From Gammaproteobacteria bacterium (lineage in GTDB: Bacteria; Pseudomonadota; Gammaproteobacteria; Nitrosococcales; Methylophagaceae): a DNA stretch of 64,000 bases. The notes under the pieces were generated by a model. The model saw nothing but the letters and a program-made list of their open reading frames with translations, did not search any database and was not told the DNA's origin. The first letter of the stretch is position 1, and every line of letters starts with the position of its first letter. Below, piece by piece: positions 45,991 through 58,018 of the stretch. The position numbers were made by a program, and so were the translations under genes. The stretch is taken from the NCBI GenBank assembly GCA_014859375.1, contig JACUUH010000002.1, forward strand, positions 62,001 through 126,000, given 5' to 3'.

Positions 45991-47132
45991 TCAGTATGTT
46001 CGCTTAAATAGGCGATAGTCATAGTTTGATTATGCAATTGACTATGACTGTCGTCATCGCCAGAACAGATTTCTCCGTTAGAATAAAAGCCAGTAATCCC
46101 AGTATTGTCCCCGAGTAATTGCTTGACAGCGATAACTTCGTCTGAGACTTGATCTGCCATAACCAATTTTCGACCAACACAACTGACACAGATAGCCAGA
46201 CCACTATCATTTAAATCAACGTGTTTGTCGAGGATCTGTTGTGCGGCTGAGCTGGCACCATTAACCAAGCTATCATGATCAGACTTTAAAAAACGGATGG
46301 TTGAATTTTCAGCAACATTGCCAGCAAAGGTCATACTATTGTCGTCCTCATTGACTGCCAATAGGGTTCTAATAACCGAGATATTCTTATCTTCGGTCAT
46401 AATGGCAAAAGGAAAATTAAGACCAGACGACGGTAAGGCATTGGCATAATAGCCAAGATACATTTTATATAGTGGTAAGGCAGGTTTGTTATCCAGCTGA
46501 TAAACCACATTTTTAATTGAGCTGCTAATTTTACGAGGGGGACCATAAGGTTTCCAACCACCCAAGGCGCCACTGGTGACTATCGCTTTATCGCCATAAA
46601 TGCCTACAGCAACAACTATGTTATCTGAGACTTTACTGTTGTGTAGCACTAATGTTTGATTGAATTGGGCATTATCACCAGCTAACCCCCCTGTGATAGG
46701 AATGTTGGGCAAGGTCGCTTGTAGCCCTTGTACTAAATCAGAACCATTAATATTGAGGCCATCACTTAATACAAAAATGCCTTTTAGATCTGCCTGATCA
46801 AGATCTTGAGCAATTTGTGTACCGATAGCATAAGACATACCCATGCTGGCAATAGGTTTGGCAACAAACTTTAAGTGACTGTTTTCCCATTTCATCGCGG
46901 TTATTTGAAGGCTGTCATCATGCACACCATCAGGAGCAATTTCGCCCGAAGTGGTACAGCCAATTATTTCAGCTTTAGGATAACGTTTTTGGAGGAGTTG
47001 TCCGAGATTACGTTCTTTAAAAGCAGAAATAGAGCCAAATACCAACACCCAATTGGCATCAGGCAACGGAGAGGGTGTTGCCAATTTACTTAATGTCATT
47101 TTCGATGTCAGGTGTTCTTGCTTAAACTTCAT
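45987..47132 (-). CDS. FIST-domain (FIST_N plus FIST_C) sensory protein
   Basis: A cytosolic protein of 381 residues from ATG 47132; an ATG at 47159 would add nine residues, and neither has a clear ribosome site. FIST_N (about 20-215) carries VLVFGSISAF, IIGCTTSGEIAPDGV and FVLSDGLNINGSDLVQGL. FIST_C (about 225-370) carries LPLYKMYLGYYANALP and GFYSNGEICSG. FIST domains are predicted small-molecule sensors, and the NO-sensing haem protein NosP of Pseudomonas has this architecture. Whether a haem histidine is kept cannot be decided by eye. It stands alone, near the Pil-Chp cluster and convergent with gshA. Confidence 0.88.
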   Translation of the reverse strand: MKFKQEHLTSKMTLSKLATPSPLPDANWVLVFGSISAFKERNLGQLLQKRYPKAEIIGCTTSGEIAPDGVHDDSLQITAMKWENSHLKFVAKPIASMGMSYAIGTQIAQDLDQADLKGIFVLSDGLNINGSDLVQGLQATLPNIPITGGLAGDNAQFNQTLVLHNSKVSDNIVVAVGIYGDKAIVTSGALGGWKPYGPPRKISSSIKNVVYQLDNKPALPLYKMYLGYYANALPSSGLNFPFAIMTEDKNISVIRTLLAVNEDDNSMTFAGNVAENSTIRFLKSDHDSLVNGASSAAQQILDKHVDLNDSGLAICVSCVGRKLVMADQVSDEVIAVKQLLGDNTGITGFYSNGEICSGDDDSHSQLHNQTMTIAYLSEHTD

Positions 47133-47263
47133 GTATAAATAGATTCCGTTGCTTATCATTACGTTGTTCAGGTGAACAATTAGTAGCAGATATTAGCTGA
47201 ATATGACAGCAAAATAATGTGCATCAGTCGAGATAAATGCAAACTTGGATCCCATTTAGACAT

Positions 47264-47298
47264 AAAAAAGGCCATCACGCCTTTAACGTGGTGGCCTT
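47264..47298 (-). terminator. Intrinsic terminator after gatB
   Basis: Read on the minus strand, AAGGCCACCACG (47298-47287) pairs with CGTGATGGCCTT (47279-47268) across a seven-base loop, with one C-A mismatch, and is followed by TTTT. It closes the HAD-gatB transcript before the FIST gene. Confidence 0.85.
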
Positions 47299-47321
47299 AG
47301 GTGCTATTAAGTCCGGGCTAA

Positions 47322-48764
47322 TTAGCTAGCGAGTTTTGCTGTTAACAACTCATTGACTTGTGCTGGGTTAGCCTTACCTTTTGATGCCTTCATAACTTGA
47401 CCGACAAAGAAGCCAAATAACTGCTCTTTACCAGCACGATATTGTTGAACTTGGTCATGATTATTAGCAATGACCTCATCAATAAGTGATTCAATTGCGC
47501 CACTGTCTGTGACTTGTTTGAGTCCTTTGGCTTCGATAATACTATCCGTATCATCACCTTCTCCATTCCAAAGCGCATCAAAGATTTGCTTGGCGATTTT
47601 GCCTGAAATGGTGTTATCAGAGATGCGAACAAGCAGGCCAGCTAATTGTTCGGCACTAATGGGTGACTCGGTGATGTCCAATCCAGCTTTATTTAAAGCG
47701 CCTAACAACTGGGTAATGATCCAGTTTGCACATTGTTTTGGATCGTGGTTGTTTGACGCGGCCAAGACAGCTTCAAAATAGTTCGCTAACTCACGACTAC
47801 TTGTTAGAACCGAGGCATCATAAAGCGATAAACTCATATCAGAGACAAATCGATCGCGTTTTGCATTAGGTAATTCTGGCAGGCTGGCTCGAATTTCTTC
47901 GATTAATTCGGGTTCCAGAACGACGGGCAGTAAATCGGGATCAGGGAAGTAGCGATAGTCATTGGCTTCTTCTTTACTACGCATTGAGCGAGTCACATTG
48001 TTATCAGCATCGTATAAACGTGTTTCTTGTACAACGGTACCGCCATCTTCAATCAGTTCAATTTGGCGTTCAATCTCAATATTGATAGCGCGTTCAACAT
48101 TGCGGAACGAGTTAATGTTTTTCAACTCAGTGCGCGTGCCATATTCTTTTTGACCTTTAGGGCGAACAGAGACATTTGAGTCACAACGGAATGATCCTTC
48201 TTGCATATTACCGTCACAAATCTCAAGGTATTGCACAAGAGAGTGAATTTTCTTCATATAAGCAACAGCTTCTTTGGCGCTACGCATGTCGGGTTCAGAC
48301 ACGATTTCGAGTAACGGTGTACCCGCACGGTTTAAATCAACGCCAGTTTGACCATGAAAATCTCCATGCATTGACTTACCTGCATCTTCTTCCAAATGCG
48401 CACGCGTTATACCAATAACTTTTTCACTGCCATCTTCAAGCTCAATCGATAAATGACCTTTGCCGACGATAGGTAAGTCAAGCTGACTGATTTGATAGCC
48501 TTTAGGTAAATCTGGATAAAAGTAATTTTTTCTGGCAAACACTGATCGTTGGGTCAGCTCGGCATCAACGGCAAGACCAAATTTGATCGCCATTGTTACC
48601 GCCTCTTTGTTAAGTACTGGCAATACACCAGGTAAACCGAGGTCTACAGCACATGCTTGTGTATTTGGTTCTGCACCATATGCCGTAGCCGCACCAGAAA
48701 AAATTTTACTTTTTGTAGCAAGTTGGGCGTGAATTTCTAACCCAATAACAACTTCCCATTCCAT
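47322..48764 (-). CDS. gatB: Aspartyl/glutamyl-tRNA(Asn/Gln) amidotransferase subunit B
   Basis: The kinase/tRNA-binding subunit of the GatCAB transamidosome, which makes Gln-tRNA(Gln) and/or Asn-tRNA(Asn). The ATG at 48764 ([20 protein letters not shown]) is the family start and gives 480 residues; 14 further in-frame codons lack a role. AGG lies about eight bases upstream. [42 protein letters not shown] and [13 protein letters not shown] are diagnostic, and the C-terminal YqeY-like tail ([18 protein letters not shown]) is complete. gatC and gatA are not adjacent, which is unusual because most proteobacteria keep gatCAB together. Confidence 0.96.
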   Translation of the reverse strand: MEWEVVIGLEIHAQLATKSKIFSGAATAYGAEPNTQACAVDLGLPGVLPVLNKEAVTMAIKFGLAVDAELTQRSVFARKNYFYPDLPKGYQISQLDLPIVGKGHLSIELEDGSEKVIGITRAHLEEDAGKSMHGDFHGQTGVDLNRAGTPLLEIVSEPDMRSAKEAVAYMKKIHSLVQYLEICDGNMQEGSFRCDSNVSVRPKGQKEYGTRTELKNINSFRNVERAINIEIERQIELIEDGGTVVQETRLYDADNNVTRSMRSKEEANDYRYFPDPDLLPVVLEPELIEEIRASLPELPNAKRDRFVSDMSLSLYDASVLTSSRELANYFEAVLAASNNHDPKQCANWIITQLLGALNKAGLDITESPISAEQLAGLLVRISDNTISGKIAKQIFDALWNGEGDDTDSIIEAKGLKQVTDSGAIESLIDEVIANNHDQVQQYRAGKEQLFGFFVGQVMKASKGKANPAQVNELLTAKLAS

Positions 48765-48806
48765 AGTGATGGCCTGATCTGAATAAAAAACGATGAATTG
48801 TACCAA

Positions 48807-49463
48807 TTATTGACGCAAACTAAGAACTTTCCAACCCTGTTGTTGTGCAAAATCTTCTAAAGTTGAATCTGGATCAACCGCGACTGGATAGTCTACGCGT
48901 TTTAACAAAGGGATATCGTTATGGGAGTCACTATAAAAATAGCTGCCATTTAGATCTTGACCATGCTCTGTCAGCCATGAGTCAAGGCGTTGTACCTTGC
49001 CTTCTTTAAATGACGGTATGCCCGCGACTTCACCGGTGTATCTACCATCAATACATTCTGGCTCTGTTGCAATCAAATGTTCAATGCCAAATTTTTGTGC
49101 GATTGGTGCTGTAATAAAGCTATTAGTTGCAGTGATGATGATCAAGGTATCACCTTGCTGGCGGTGCTGTTCAACTAACTTATGCGCAGCAGGTAACATG
49201 ATCGGGTCAATTTTTTGTGTTAAAAATTGTTCACGCCAGTTAACGAGTTGCGCTGTTGGATGTTCAGACAAGGGTTTGAGTGTGAAGGCGAGAAATTCAA
49301 AAATATCGAGATTGCCATCAAGGTATCTTTGATAAAACAGGTCATTGGCTTGTCGATAGGTATCCTTGTCGACAATACCTTTTTCAACTAAAAATTCACC
49401 CCATAGATGGTCACTGTCACCGCCAAGTAAAGTGTTATCTAAATCAAAAATCGCTAATGCCAT
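48807..49463 (-). CDS. HAD subfamily IB hydrolase (SerB-like phosphatase)
   Basis: A 218-residue haloacid-dehalogenase-type phosphatase. The ATG at 49463 starts MALAIFDLDNTLLGGDSD, placing the nucleophile motif D-x-D near residue 7; an upstream in-frame TTG adds eight residues. Motif II is LIIITATNS, the conserved lysine is in FKEGKVQRL, and motif III is FYSDSHNDIPLL. The family includes phosphoserine and histidinol-phosphate phosphatases. The substrate cannot be fixed here. It precedes gatB by 42 bases in the same direction. Confidence 0.9.
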   Translation of the reverse strand: MALAIFDLDNTLLGGDSDHLWGEFLVEKGIVDKDTYRQANDLFYQRYLDGNLDIFEFLAFTLKPLSEHPTAQLVNWREQFLTQKIDPIMLPAAHKLVEQHRQQGDTLIIITATNSFITAPIAQKFGIEHLIATEPECIDGRYTGEVAGIPSFKEGKVQRLDSWLTEHGQDLNGSYFYSDSHNDIPLLKRVDYPVAVDPDSTLEDFAQQQGWKVLSLRQ

Positions 49464-49610
49464 TTGGTGTGCTGTCCGATATTTCAAAAAATGTGGCTAT
49501 TGTAAGCCAAAATCGATTGCATACAGAGAGTGCTTTGTCTAATCTAACAACTATTGAAGAATTATCACGTTACGCGAAGTTAATACTAAGGTAACGAAAG
49601 AGTATGAGCT

Positions 49611-50120
49611 GTGATTGATAAAGATGGCTATAGGCCGAATGTAGGGATTATTCTCTGCAATGAAAAAGATCAGGTATTGTGGGCGCAACGTGCGCAACAT
49701 GACTCGTGGCAATTTCCGCAAGGCGGAATTAAAGAGCATGAAACGCCAGAAGAGGCCGTATACCGAGAGTTGATGGAAGAGGTTGGCCTTGCACCAGAGC
49801 ACGTCCAATTGCTTGGCATGACGCGAGGTTGGTTACGCTATCGCTTACCCAAACGCTATTTGCGTTATGGCAATAAGCCGCTCTGTATCGGCCAGAAACA
49901 ACGCTGGTTCTTATTACGATTTACTGGTGAAGAAACCGATGTTCGGCTTGATTTGCATGACAAGCCTGAATTTGATGCATGGCGTTGGGAAAACTATTGG
50001 AAACCTGCACAGGAAATCGTATTTTTCAAACGGCGTGTTTATCAAAAAGCCTTACATGAATTAGCACCGCTATTGTTTCCGGAATATAAAAGACGCGTTG
50101 AAAAACAGCGACAAAATTAA
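49611..50120 (+). CDS. rppH: RNA pyrophosphohydrolase RppH
   Basis: A 169-residue Nudix enzyme that removes pyrophosphate from 5'-triphosphate mRNA ends and so triggers decay. The GTG start at 49611 gives [15 protein letters not shown], the standard RppH N-terminus. The Nudix box G-x5-E-x7-R-E-x2-E-E-x-G is intact in [23 protein letters not shown]-type sequence near residues 38-60. [11 protein letters not shown] and [12 protein letters not shown] are further RppH marks. It is convergent with argA and overlaps its stop by four bases, with no terminator between. Confidence 0.96.
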   Translation: MIDKDGYRPNVGIILCNEKDQVLWAQRAQHDSWQFPQGGIKEHETPEEAVYRELMEEVGLAPEHVQLLGMTRGWLRYRLPKRYLRYGNKPLCIGQKQRWFLLRFTGEETDVRLDLHDKPEFDAWRWENYWKPAQEIVFFKRRVYQKALHELAPLLFPEYKRRVEKQRQN

Positions 50121-51433
50121 TCCAGAATTTTGCGAAACACCTTGGCATTACGCTGATAGTTATAGAGTTGCTGCTTTTCCATAGGTAAATCAACAATCTG
50201 TGCTGGTTTGTAGCCATGCTCAATAAACCAATGTGTGGTTTGTGTCGATAAAACACAGAGATCGGTCAATCCCGTTTGCTTGGCTTTTTTTTCCATAACA
50301 GTGAGCAGCTGGTCGCCACGACCAGAATTTTGATAATCCTGTGCAACCGCAAGGCAAGCAAGTTCGCCAACCGTATTGTCAGAATAAGCATACAGTGCAG
50401 CACAGGCAATGACCCTGCCATCACGCTCCATTACCATGAAATGATCAATTTCAATTTCGAGCAATTCCCGAGAACGTTTCACTAAAACACCTCTAGCTTC
50501 TAGAGGTTGAATCAGTTCCAGAATACCACCCACATCTTCAATTTTCGCCTGACGCGTTGTTTCAAATAATGCTGCGCTAACGAGTGTGCCAGCACCATCT
50601 CGACTGAATAATTCCTGCAATAAAGCACCATCGACGGAACGATCTAATAAGTGCACTCGTTGCACACCAGCATTACAGGCATTGATGGCAGCAGTTAAGG
50701 TGCGGGTATCTGTCATCGCATTATGTGTGACAATATCTATGGCCTGGCTCACGGTTAATTCGCGTGGTAAATCTGCTTTCTGACCACCGATAAAAATAAG
50801 TTTATCCGCTTTTAGTTCTGAGGCGACGGCGGTGGCAATCGCTTTAAACGACAGATTAAAGATCTCACCTGTTGGCGAAAAGCCAAGCGGAGGCAGTAAC
50901 ACAATATTGCCCAATGCAAGTTGCTGGTTGATGCTTTTGATATCAACGCGACGCACTTCACCCGTGTGACCTAAGTCGATACCATCACGAATCCCAACAG
51001 GACGTGCAGTAACAAAGTTACCACTGGTACAACGAATTTGCGCATCAGCCATAGGTGTATAAGGCAGACTAAAAGATAGCTTTGCTTCAATCTCCAAACG
51101 TAATTTACCGATAACAGACTTGGCTATTTTCAAGCTGGCATCATCTGTGATTCGTAAACCTTGGTGATACTTGATAGCAATTTTATGGGTTGCACACTGC
51201 TGTTCAATTTGAGTGCGGGCACCATAGGTTAATACAACACGAATACCCAAGCTATTTAACAGGGCTAAATCGTGTACCAAATTATCAAAGTTATCGGCTA
51301 AAATCGTTTCGCCATCAAACGCGATAACAAATGTTGCACCACGATGAGCGTGAATATATGGCGCAGCATTACGAAACCAGTTGGTTGTGGTAGTCAGATT
51401 GGTCGCATTTGACGTTGATTTTGTTGTATTCAT
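50117..51433 (-). CDS. argA: Amino-acid N-acetyltransferase ArgA (N-acetylglutamate synthase)
   Basis: The first step of arginine synthesis, acetyl-CoA plus glutamate. It has 438 residues in two domains: an amino-acid-kinase-like domain (about 25-290, with [25 protein letters not shown] and [14 protein letters not shown]), which binds arginine as inhibitor, and a C-terminal GNAT domain (about 295-438, with [22 protein letters not shown] as the acetyl-CoA pyrophosphate loop and [10 protein letters not shown]). The layout matches E. coli ArgA. It ends inside the last codons of rppH. Confidence 0.96.
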   Translation of the reverse strand: MNTTKSTSNATNLTTTTNWFRNAAPYIHAHRGATFVIAFDGETILADNFDNLVHDLALLNSLGIRVVLTYGARTQIEQQCATHKIAIKYHQGLRITDDASLKIAKSVIGKLRLEIEAKLSFSLPYTPMADAQIRCTSGNFVTARPVGIRDGIDLGHTGEVRRVDIKSINQQLALGNIVLLPPLGFSPTGEIFNLSFKAIATAVASELKADKLIFIGGQKADLPRELTVSQAIDIVTHNAMTDTRTLTAAINACNAGVQRVHLLDRSVDGALLQELFSRDGAGTLVSAALFETTRQAKIEDVGGILELIQPLEARGVLVKRSRELLEIEIDHFMVMERDGRVIACAALYAYSDNTVGELACLAVAQDYQNSGRGDQLLTVMEKKAKQTGLTDLCVLSTQTTHWFIEHGYKPAQIVDLPMEKQQLYNYQRNAKVFRKILD

Positions 51434-51552
51434 AATGCTCTTTTTATCCTAGTCTCAGCATGCTTGCAAAGTTAGTGTAAAATTCAAAAGATAAATCTTA
51501 TGTGGCCAAAGGTCATAAACGCCTGAAATTATATATTGTTTGGAGAGTCAAC

Positions 51553-53406
51553 ATGCCTGAATACCGTTCAAGAACATCCACAGCCGGTCGCAATATGGCA
51601 GGTGCCCGAGCCTTATGGCGGGCGACAGGTATGAAAGATGACGACTTTAAAAAACCTATTATTGCGGTTGCAAACTCATTTACCCAGTTTGTACCAGGTC
51701 ACGTTCATTTAAAAGATATGGGGCAATTGGTTGCACGTGAAATTGAACGTGCAGGCGGTGTTGCCAAAGAGTTTAATACCATTGCGGTCGATGACGGCAT
51801 CGCGATGGGGCATGGTGGCATGTTATATAGCTTGCCGTCACGCGACATCATTGCTGATTCAGTTGAGTATATGGTCAATGCGCATTGTGCTGATGCCATT
51901 GTTTGCATTTCTAACTGTGACAAAATTACCCCAGGCATGTTGATGGCGGCGATGCGCTTAAATATTCCTGTAATTTTTGTATCTGGCGGCCCAATGGAGG
52001 CTGGCAAAACCAGATTGGCAGGCAAAGATGTCAAACTCGATTTAGTTGATGCGATGGTACAAGCCGCTGATGAGCATGTCAGTGACCAAGATGTTGCACA
52101 GGTTGAACGTAGCGCCTGTCCTACCTGTGGGTCATGCTCAGGCATGTTTACTGCAAATTCGATGAACTGCTTAACAGAAGCATTGGGTTTATCTTTGCCT
52201 GGTAATGGTTCTTTGTTGGCGACCCATACTGATCGCGAACAACTTTTCCTTGAAGCAGGTCGTATTATTGTTGAGTTAGCGAAACGTTATTATGAACAGG
52301 ATGATGAATCAGTATTACCACGATCTATAGCAACCAAGGCGGCATTTGAAAATGCGATTGCCTTAGATATTGCCATGGGTGGATCGACCAATACGGTTTT
52401 ACATTTACTAGCTGCTGCCAACGAAGGCGATGTTGATTTCACCATGGCTGATATCGATCGCATGTCTCGCAAGATCCCGAATTTGTGTAAGGTTGCTCCT
52501 GCCACGCCTGACTATCATATGGAAGATGTGCATCGTGCTGGAGGTGTGGTTGGCATCTTAGGAGAATTAGCCGCCGGTGGTTTATTACATACTGAATTGC
52601 CAACCGTTCATACTAGGACTGTTGCTGAGTCACTAGCAAAATGGGATGTTAAACGTAGTGATAATGACATCGCTAAATTACGCTATTTAGCAGGTCCAGC
52701 AGGTATTCCTACACAAACGGCTTTCAGTCAATCATGTCGCTGGCCCGAACTGGATTTAGATCGTGAAAAAGGCTGTATTCGAGATATTGAACATGCCTAC
52801 AGTCAAGATGGTGGCTTAGCGGTATTGTTCGGTAATATCGCGCAAGAAGGGTGCATCGTTAAAACAGCGGGTGTTGATGATTCAATTTTAAAATTCACCG
52901 GTCGTGCACGTATTTTCGAATCACAAGAAGCCTCGGTCACCGCGATTTTAACAGGGCAAATCGTTGAAGGTGATGTGGTATTAATCCGTTACGAAGGACC
53001 AAAAGGTGGTCCTGGTATGCAAGAAATGTTGTATCCAACCAGCTATCTAAAATCAAAAGGTTTAGGCAAACAATGTGCGTTATTAACCGATGGACGTTTT
53101 TCAGGTGGTACATCGGGTTTATCTATTGGTCATGCCTCTCCTGAAGCCGCAGAAGGCGGTAACATTGGTTTGGTGGAAGAAGGTGATACCATCATCATTG
53201 ATATTCCAAATCGTAGCATCAATGTTGATGTATCTGAAGACGTCTTAGCTCAACGTCGTTCTGCAATGGAAGCTCGCGGTGACACAGCATGGCAACCTGT
53301 TCAGCGTGAACGTCAGGTCAGTCTCGCTTTGCAAGCCTATGCGGCTCTGACCACCTCTGCGTCAAAAGGTGCTGTTCGTGATTTGGAGCAATTAAAACGT
53401 CGTTAA
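51553..53406 (+). CDS. ilvD: Dihydroxy-acid dehydratase IlvD
   Basis: The Fe-S dehydratase of branched-chain amino acid synthesis. The ATG at 51553 ([26 protein letters not shown]-type start) has GGAGAG just upstream and gives 617 residues; 17 in-frame codons before it are not family sequence. Cluster cysteines lie in [13 protein letters not shown] and [19 protein letters not shown], and [16 protein letters not shown] and [17 protein letters not shown] are active-site segments. It stands alone between divergent argA and convergent gdhA, ending at a shared terminator. Confidence 0.98.
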   Translation: MPEYRSRTSTAGRNMAGARALWRATGMKDDDFKKPIIAVANSFTQFVPGHVHLKDMGQLVAREIERAGGVAKEFNTIAVDDGIAMGHGGMLYSLPSRDIIADSVEYMVNAHCADAIVCISNCDKITPGMLMAAMRLNIPVIFVSGGPMEAGKTRLAGKDVKLDLVDAMVQAADEHVSDQDVAQVERSACPTCGSCSGMFTANSMNCLTEALGLSLPGNGSLLATHTDREQLFLEAGRIIVELAKRYYEQDDESVLPRSIATKAAFENAIALDIAMGGSTNTVLHLLAAANEGDVDFTMADIDRMSRKIPNLCKVAPATPDYHMEDVHRAGGVVGILGELAAGGLLHTELPTVHTRTVAESLAKWDVKRSDNDIAKLRYLAGPAGIPTQTAFSQSCRWPELDLDREKGCIRDIEHAYSQDGGLAVLFGNIAQEGCIVKTAGVDDSILKFTGRARIFESQEASVTAILTGQIVEGDVVLIRYEGPKGGPGMQEMLYPTSYLKSKGLGKQCALLTDGRFSGGTSGLSIGHASPEAAEGGNIGLVEEGDTIIIDIPNRSINVDVSEDVLAQRRSAMEARGDTAWQPVQRERQVSLALQAYAALTTSASKGAVRDLEQLKRR

Positions 53407-53454
53407 TAGTAAGCAGAGCTGAACGGGGGCTATCTTAACCATCCGTAATGACAT

Positions 53455-53488
53455 AAAAAAACCGCACTTTCTCAAGTGCGGTTTTTTA
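53455..53488. terminator. Bidirectional intrinsic terminator between ilvD and gdhA
   Basis: AAAAAAACCGCACTT (53455-53469) pairs without mismatch with AAGTGCGGTTTTTT (53474-53487) across the loop TCTC. Both strands have a GC stem followed by a T-run, which suits the two convergent genes. Confidence 0.93.
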
Positions 53489-53520
53489 GTTTTTACTGAG
53501 AGACAGGCTGTGTTTTCTGC

Positions 53521-54942
<1,422 letters not shown>

Positions 54943-55138
54943 TCAACAAAGGCTTGATCTGAAGAGAAATCAATTTTTTGCTCCAAAATTAAGGCACACT
55001 TTTTGGCGTACAAATTTAGTGCGGTCAGTCACTTTAATGCATCAGTCATTGCTAAGCAAGTGTATTAGTGTGTATCCAGGAAATTTTGCGCTAATGCACG
55101 AGAGTTTTTGTTTTTAATATCAGTGAGCTAACTGTTTA

Positions 55139-56161
55139 TCAGGCAAACCAATGCCGTGTGCGATTCGCAAAATACACCAACGATAGCATTACTGGCACCT
55201 CCACCAAAACACCAACAACGGTCGCTAAAGCTGCGCCAGAGTGTAGACCAAATAACGAAATTGCTACAGCAACTGCTAGTTCAAAAAAATTAGAGGCTCC
55301 AATCATCGATGCAGGTGCCGCAATGTTATGAGGGAGCCGTAATCGCTTAGCCGCCAGATAACTAATTGTAAAAATACCATAAGTTTGAATTAGCAATGGA
55401 ATGGCAATCAAAATGATGGTTTCAGGTTGCTTGATAATAATTTCTGCTTGAAAGCCAAAGAGTAATACGACAGTGGCTAACAGCCCCATGATCGACCACG
55501 GTTTTATGCGAGTTAGAAACTCTGCCAATTGTTTTCCATCGCCATCTTGTTCTAACTTACGTCTAGTGCAAATCCCAGCTAGCAATGGTAAAACAACATA
55601 TAAAACAACCGAAAGTAATAAGGTTTGCCAAGGCACAATGATGTCGCTTATGCCTAAGAGAAAAGCTGTGATTGGCGCAAATGCAAAGATCATAATGATA
55701 TCGTTGATTGAGACTTGAACTAGGGTGTAATTAGGATCACCTTTGGTTAATTGACTCCAAACAAACACCATCGCTGTACACGGTGCTACGCCTAATAAAA
55801 TCATGCCTGCAATGTATTGAGTTGCTGTTTCAGGGGCAACCAAATCGACAAATAACACCCTGAAAAATAACCAACCGAGCAATGCCATAGTGAATGGTTT
55901 TATCAGCCAATTAATAAGCAATGTCAGGATGATGCCTTTAGGTTGCTTGCCGACATTTTTAACAGCATGGAAATCAACTTGTACCATCATCGGATAAATC
56001 ATTAGCCAGATAAAAACGGCAATAACCAGATTGACATGAGCAATCTCAAGTTGGGAAACCAGAGCAAAGACGTGAGGGAAAAAGCTACCAGCAAACACAC
56101 CAAGGATGATAGCGAAACCTACCCAAATTGATAAATATCGTTCAAATGTTCCCACGATCAA
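55139..56161 (-). CDS. acr3: Arsenite efflux permease Acr3
   Basis: A 340-residue membrane protein with ten predicted helices, of the ACR3/bile-acid-sodium-symporter-like family that exports arsenite. Diagnostic segments are [22 protein letters not shown] near residue 55, [31 protein letters not shown] near 125 with the essential cysteine of the APCTAMVF motif, and [18 protein letters not shown] near 290. It follows arsJ by eight bases in the arsR-gapdh-arsJ-acr3 run. Confidence 0.95.
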   Translation of the reverse strand: MIVGTFERYLSIWVGFAIILGVFAGSFFPHVFALVSQLEIAHVNLVIAVFIWLMIYPMMVQVDFHAVKNVGKQPKGIILTLLINWLIKPFTMALLGWLFFRVLFVDLVAPETATQYIAGMILLGVAPCTAMVFVWSQLTKGDPNYTLVQVSINDIIMIFAFAPITAFLLGISDIIVPWQTLLLSVVLYVVLPLLAGICTRRKLEQDGDGKQLAEFLTRIKPWSIMGLLATVVLLFGFQAEIIIKQPETIILIAIPLLIQTYGIFTISYLAAKRLRLPHNIAAPASMIGASNFFELAVAVAISLFGLHSGAALATVVGVLVEVPVMLSLVYFANRTRHWFA

Positions 56162-56169
56162 GCCTCAGG

Positions 56170-57366
56170 TTAGTTAGGAAGTTTTTGTGCAAGCAATGCT
56201 GACACAGCAATCATTGCACTAGAAGCAAGCAGGCATCCCATTAGATCATAGTTTTGGTATAACCAGCCTGAGAGGATTGTGCCGGCGAGACGACCACCCG
56301 CATTTGCCATGTAATAAAAGCCGACATTCAAAGCGACTTTGTCATGATCAGACCAGTCAACAATTAAAAAAGAATGCACGGCTGAATTAAGCGCAAATAA
56401 TACGGCAAACACAGTTAAGCCAACGATGATCACCCCATCTAAATTAAGTTGCTGGCTCAGGGCAAACGCAATTGCCACGGGTACTAACATTAATAGTATC
56501 GCTAACCATTTTGTTGTTTGGCCGGAGGGATGATGTTTTCCTAATAGATTGGGTGTTGCTGCTTGTACCAAACCATAACCAATAATCCAAAGGGCAAAAA
56601 AAGCACCAATTTGTTCGAAACGCCAGCCTAAGCTTGCTGTTAAATAAACCGGTAAACCAACAACAAACCAAACATCGCGTGAACCAAATAAGAAAAAACG
56701 GGCAGCAGATAACCAGTTAATCGCGGCAGTGTTTGAAAAAAGCTGAGAAAATTTTACCTTTGATGCTGTTTTGCCGAGCTCACTGGGTAATAACAGCCAT
56801 GTCAGAACAAGTGCCAATGACAATGCGCTTGCCAAAATACATAAGGCGCCTTGAAAGCCAAAATAAGCAAGTAACAAACCGCCTAAGAAAAAACCAATGC
56901 CTTTTAAGGTGTTTTTTGAGCCAGTTAAAACAGCAACCCATTTAAACAATGGTGACGTTTTATGCGGGTCGGAAGAGGGTAAAGCAAACAGTTTGATGCT
57001 AGCTTTAGCACTCATTTTATTGAGATCTTTTGCAATGCCTGATAACGCCTGTGCCAACATAACATAAGCCACAGTCAGATAGTCAGTAGGGACTGTGAGC
57101 ATAAGTAAGGCGACAATTTGCATCACCATGCCGATATGCATGGTGTTATTCAGACCAAAGCGTGCGCCCAGCCAGCCACCCACTAAATTGGTGACTATGC
57201 CAAAAAACTCATAAAACAAAAACAAGCTGGCAATGGCAAGAGGCGAGTAACCAAGCTGGTGAAAAAATAACACCACCAGCATACGAATGGCACCGTCAGT
57301 TAGGGTAAAAGCCCAATAACCACCGCTAATTACGGCATAATTTTTAATGTTGTCTGTGGCAGACAT
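56170..57366 (-). CDS. arsJ: Organoarsenical efflux MFS permease ArsJ
   Basis: A 398-residue 12-helix MFS transporter. ArsJ exports 1-arseno-3-phosphoglycerate made by a partner GAPDH from arsenate, an energy-cheap arsenate resistance route. The N-terminus with YAVISGGYWAFTLTDGAIRMLVVLFFHQLG and the segment GIAKDLNKMSAKASIKLF (about 110) followed by LTGSKNTLKGIGFFLGG are characteristic of ArsJ. The start ATG lies two bases after the stop of a residual gapdh, the usual gapdh-arsJ pairing. The transporter looks intact although its enzyme partner is not. Confidence 0.92.
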   Translation of the reverse strand: MSATDNIKNYAVISGGYWAFTLTDGAIRMLVVLFFHQLGYSPLAIASLFLFYEFFGIVTNLVGGWLGARFGLNNTMHIGMVMQIVALLMLTVPTDYLTVAYVMLAQALSGIAKDLNKMSAKASIKLFALPSSDPHKTSPLFKWVAVLTGSKNTLKGIGFFLGGLLLAYFGFQGALCILASALSLALVLTWLLLPSELGKTASKVKFSQLFSNTAAINWLSAARFFLFGSRDVWFVVGLPVYLTASLGWRFEQIGAFFALWIIGYGLVQAATPNLLGKHHPSGQTTKWLAILLMLVPVAIAFALSQQLNLDGVIIVGLTVFAVLFALNSAVHSFLIVDWSDHDKVALNVGFYYMANAGGRLAGTILSGWLYQNYDLMGCLLASSAMIAVSALLAQKLPN

Positions 57367-57368
57367 GA

Positions 57369-57536
57369 TTACAGCGATTGTCCGATCATCTTGGCAAGAT
57401 CAATCATACGGTTAACATAACCCCACTCATTGTCATACCACGCTAAAACTTTTACCTGTGTTTCATCATTCCAACCAGCTTGCAGAGCCAGTTTACCCAT
57501 GCGGCCAAAGCCATTGATTGCTATTCTAATAGTCAT
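57369..57536 (-). pseudogene. Internally deleted arsJ-associated glyceraldehyde-3-phosphate dehydrogenase
   Basis: A 55-codon frame with the GAPDH N-terminus [22 protein letters not shown] (about 22 residues, with the G-x-G-R-x-G nucleotide motif) joined in frame to the GAPDH C-terminus, [21 protein letters not shown] (about the last 30 residues). Roughly 280 residues, including the catalytic Cys-His region, are missing. The join falls near 57466-57475 at a Trp-Asn-Asp-Glu stretch. The position between arsR (16-base gap) and arsJ (two bases) is exactly where the arsenate-acting GAPDH normally lies. It is a single in-frame deletion rather than decay, and the product cannot be an active dehydrogenase. 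Confidence 0.88.
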
Positions 57537-57552
57537 AAATAGGCTCGATAAA

Positions 57553-57894
57553 TTAACAGCATTCAGACTGATTTGATGACTGAAAAAGGTGATAATCATC
57601 AAGATAAGGTGATGACAGACCAACACCGTTAAACGTATTGCTTAGTGTATTAATGGCCCATTCTGGTAGTTTGCTATTGATGCGGTAATAGATCCATACA
57701 CCGTGACGGCGACTAGACAAAATTTCTGAATTTTTTAGTTGTGCTAATTGTTTAGACAGAACTGGTTGAGTCACGTCAAGAGCCTGTGTCAGTTCACATA
57801 CGCAGAGTTCATCAACCCGGCTTAGCAACATAACGACTCTTAGTCGAAGCGGGTGTGACAGTGAGGCGAAGAAAGCTTCTGTATTAAACGGCAT
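57553..57894 (-). CDS. arsR: ArsR family arsenic-responsive repressor
   Basis: A 113-residue winged-helix repressor. The helix-turn-helix is in [25 protein letters not shown] (about 36-60), preceded by the metalloid-binding ELCVCEL motif (Cys pair near residues 31 and 33), as in the E. coli-type ArsR. A wing segment [15 protein letters not shown] follows, and the protein ends in Glu-Cys-Cys, a possible further ligand. It heads arsR-gapdh remnant-arsJ-acr3 and should repress from the AT-rich dyad upstream. Confidence 0.93.
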   Translation of the reverse strand: MPFNTEAFFASLSHPLRLRVVMLLSRVDELCVCELTQALDVTQPVLSKQLAQLKNSEILSSRRHGVWIYYRINSKLPEWAINTLSNTFNGVGLSSPYLDDYHLFQSSNQSECC

Positions 57895-57911
57895 TTTATA
57901 TTCTTTTATTT

Positions 57912-57951
57912 ATATGTATAGAATTTTATATATGGATAGATGTTATTGCAA
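57912..57951 (-). promoter_or_regulatory. Candidate arsR promoter with overlapping operator dyad
   Basis: On the minus strand a -35-like TTGCAA (57951-57946) is followed after 17 bases by TAAAAT (57928-57923). An imperfect AT-rich palindrome (57912-57933, ATAT-TATA arms) covers the -10 region, a suitable place for ArsR binding about 20-40 bases before the ATG. Confidence 0.5.
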
Positions 57952-58018
57952 CGCTTTGGAATAAAAAGCTTCTCGTTCAATGGCAGGGAAGATCGATCTA
58001 ATTTTTAAGAAAAACTAG

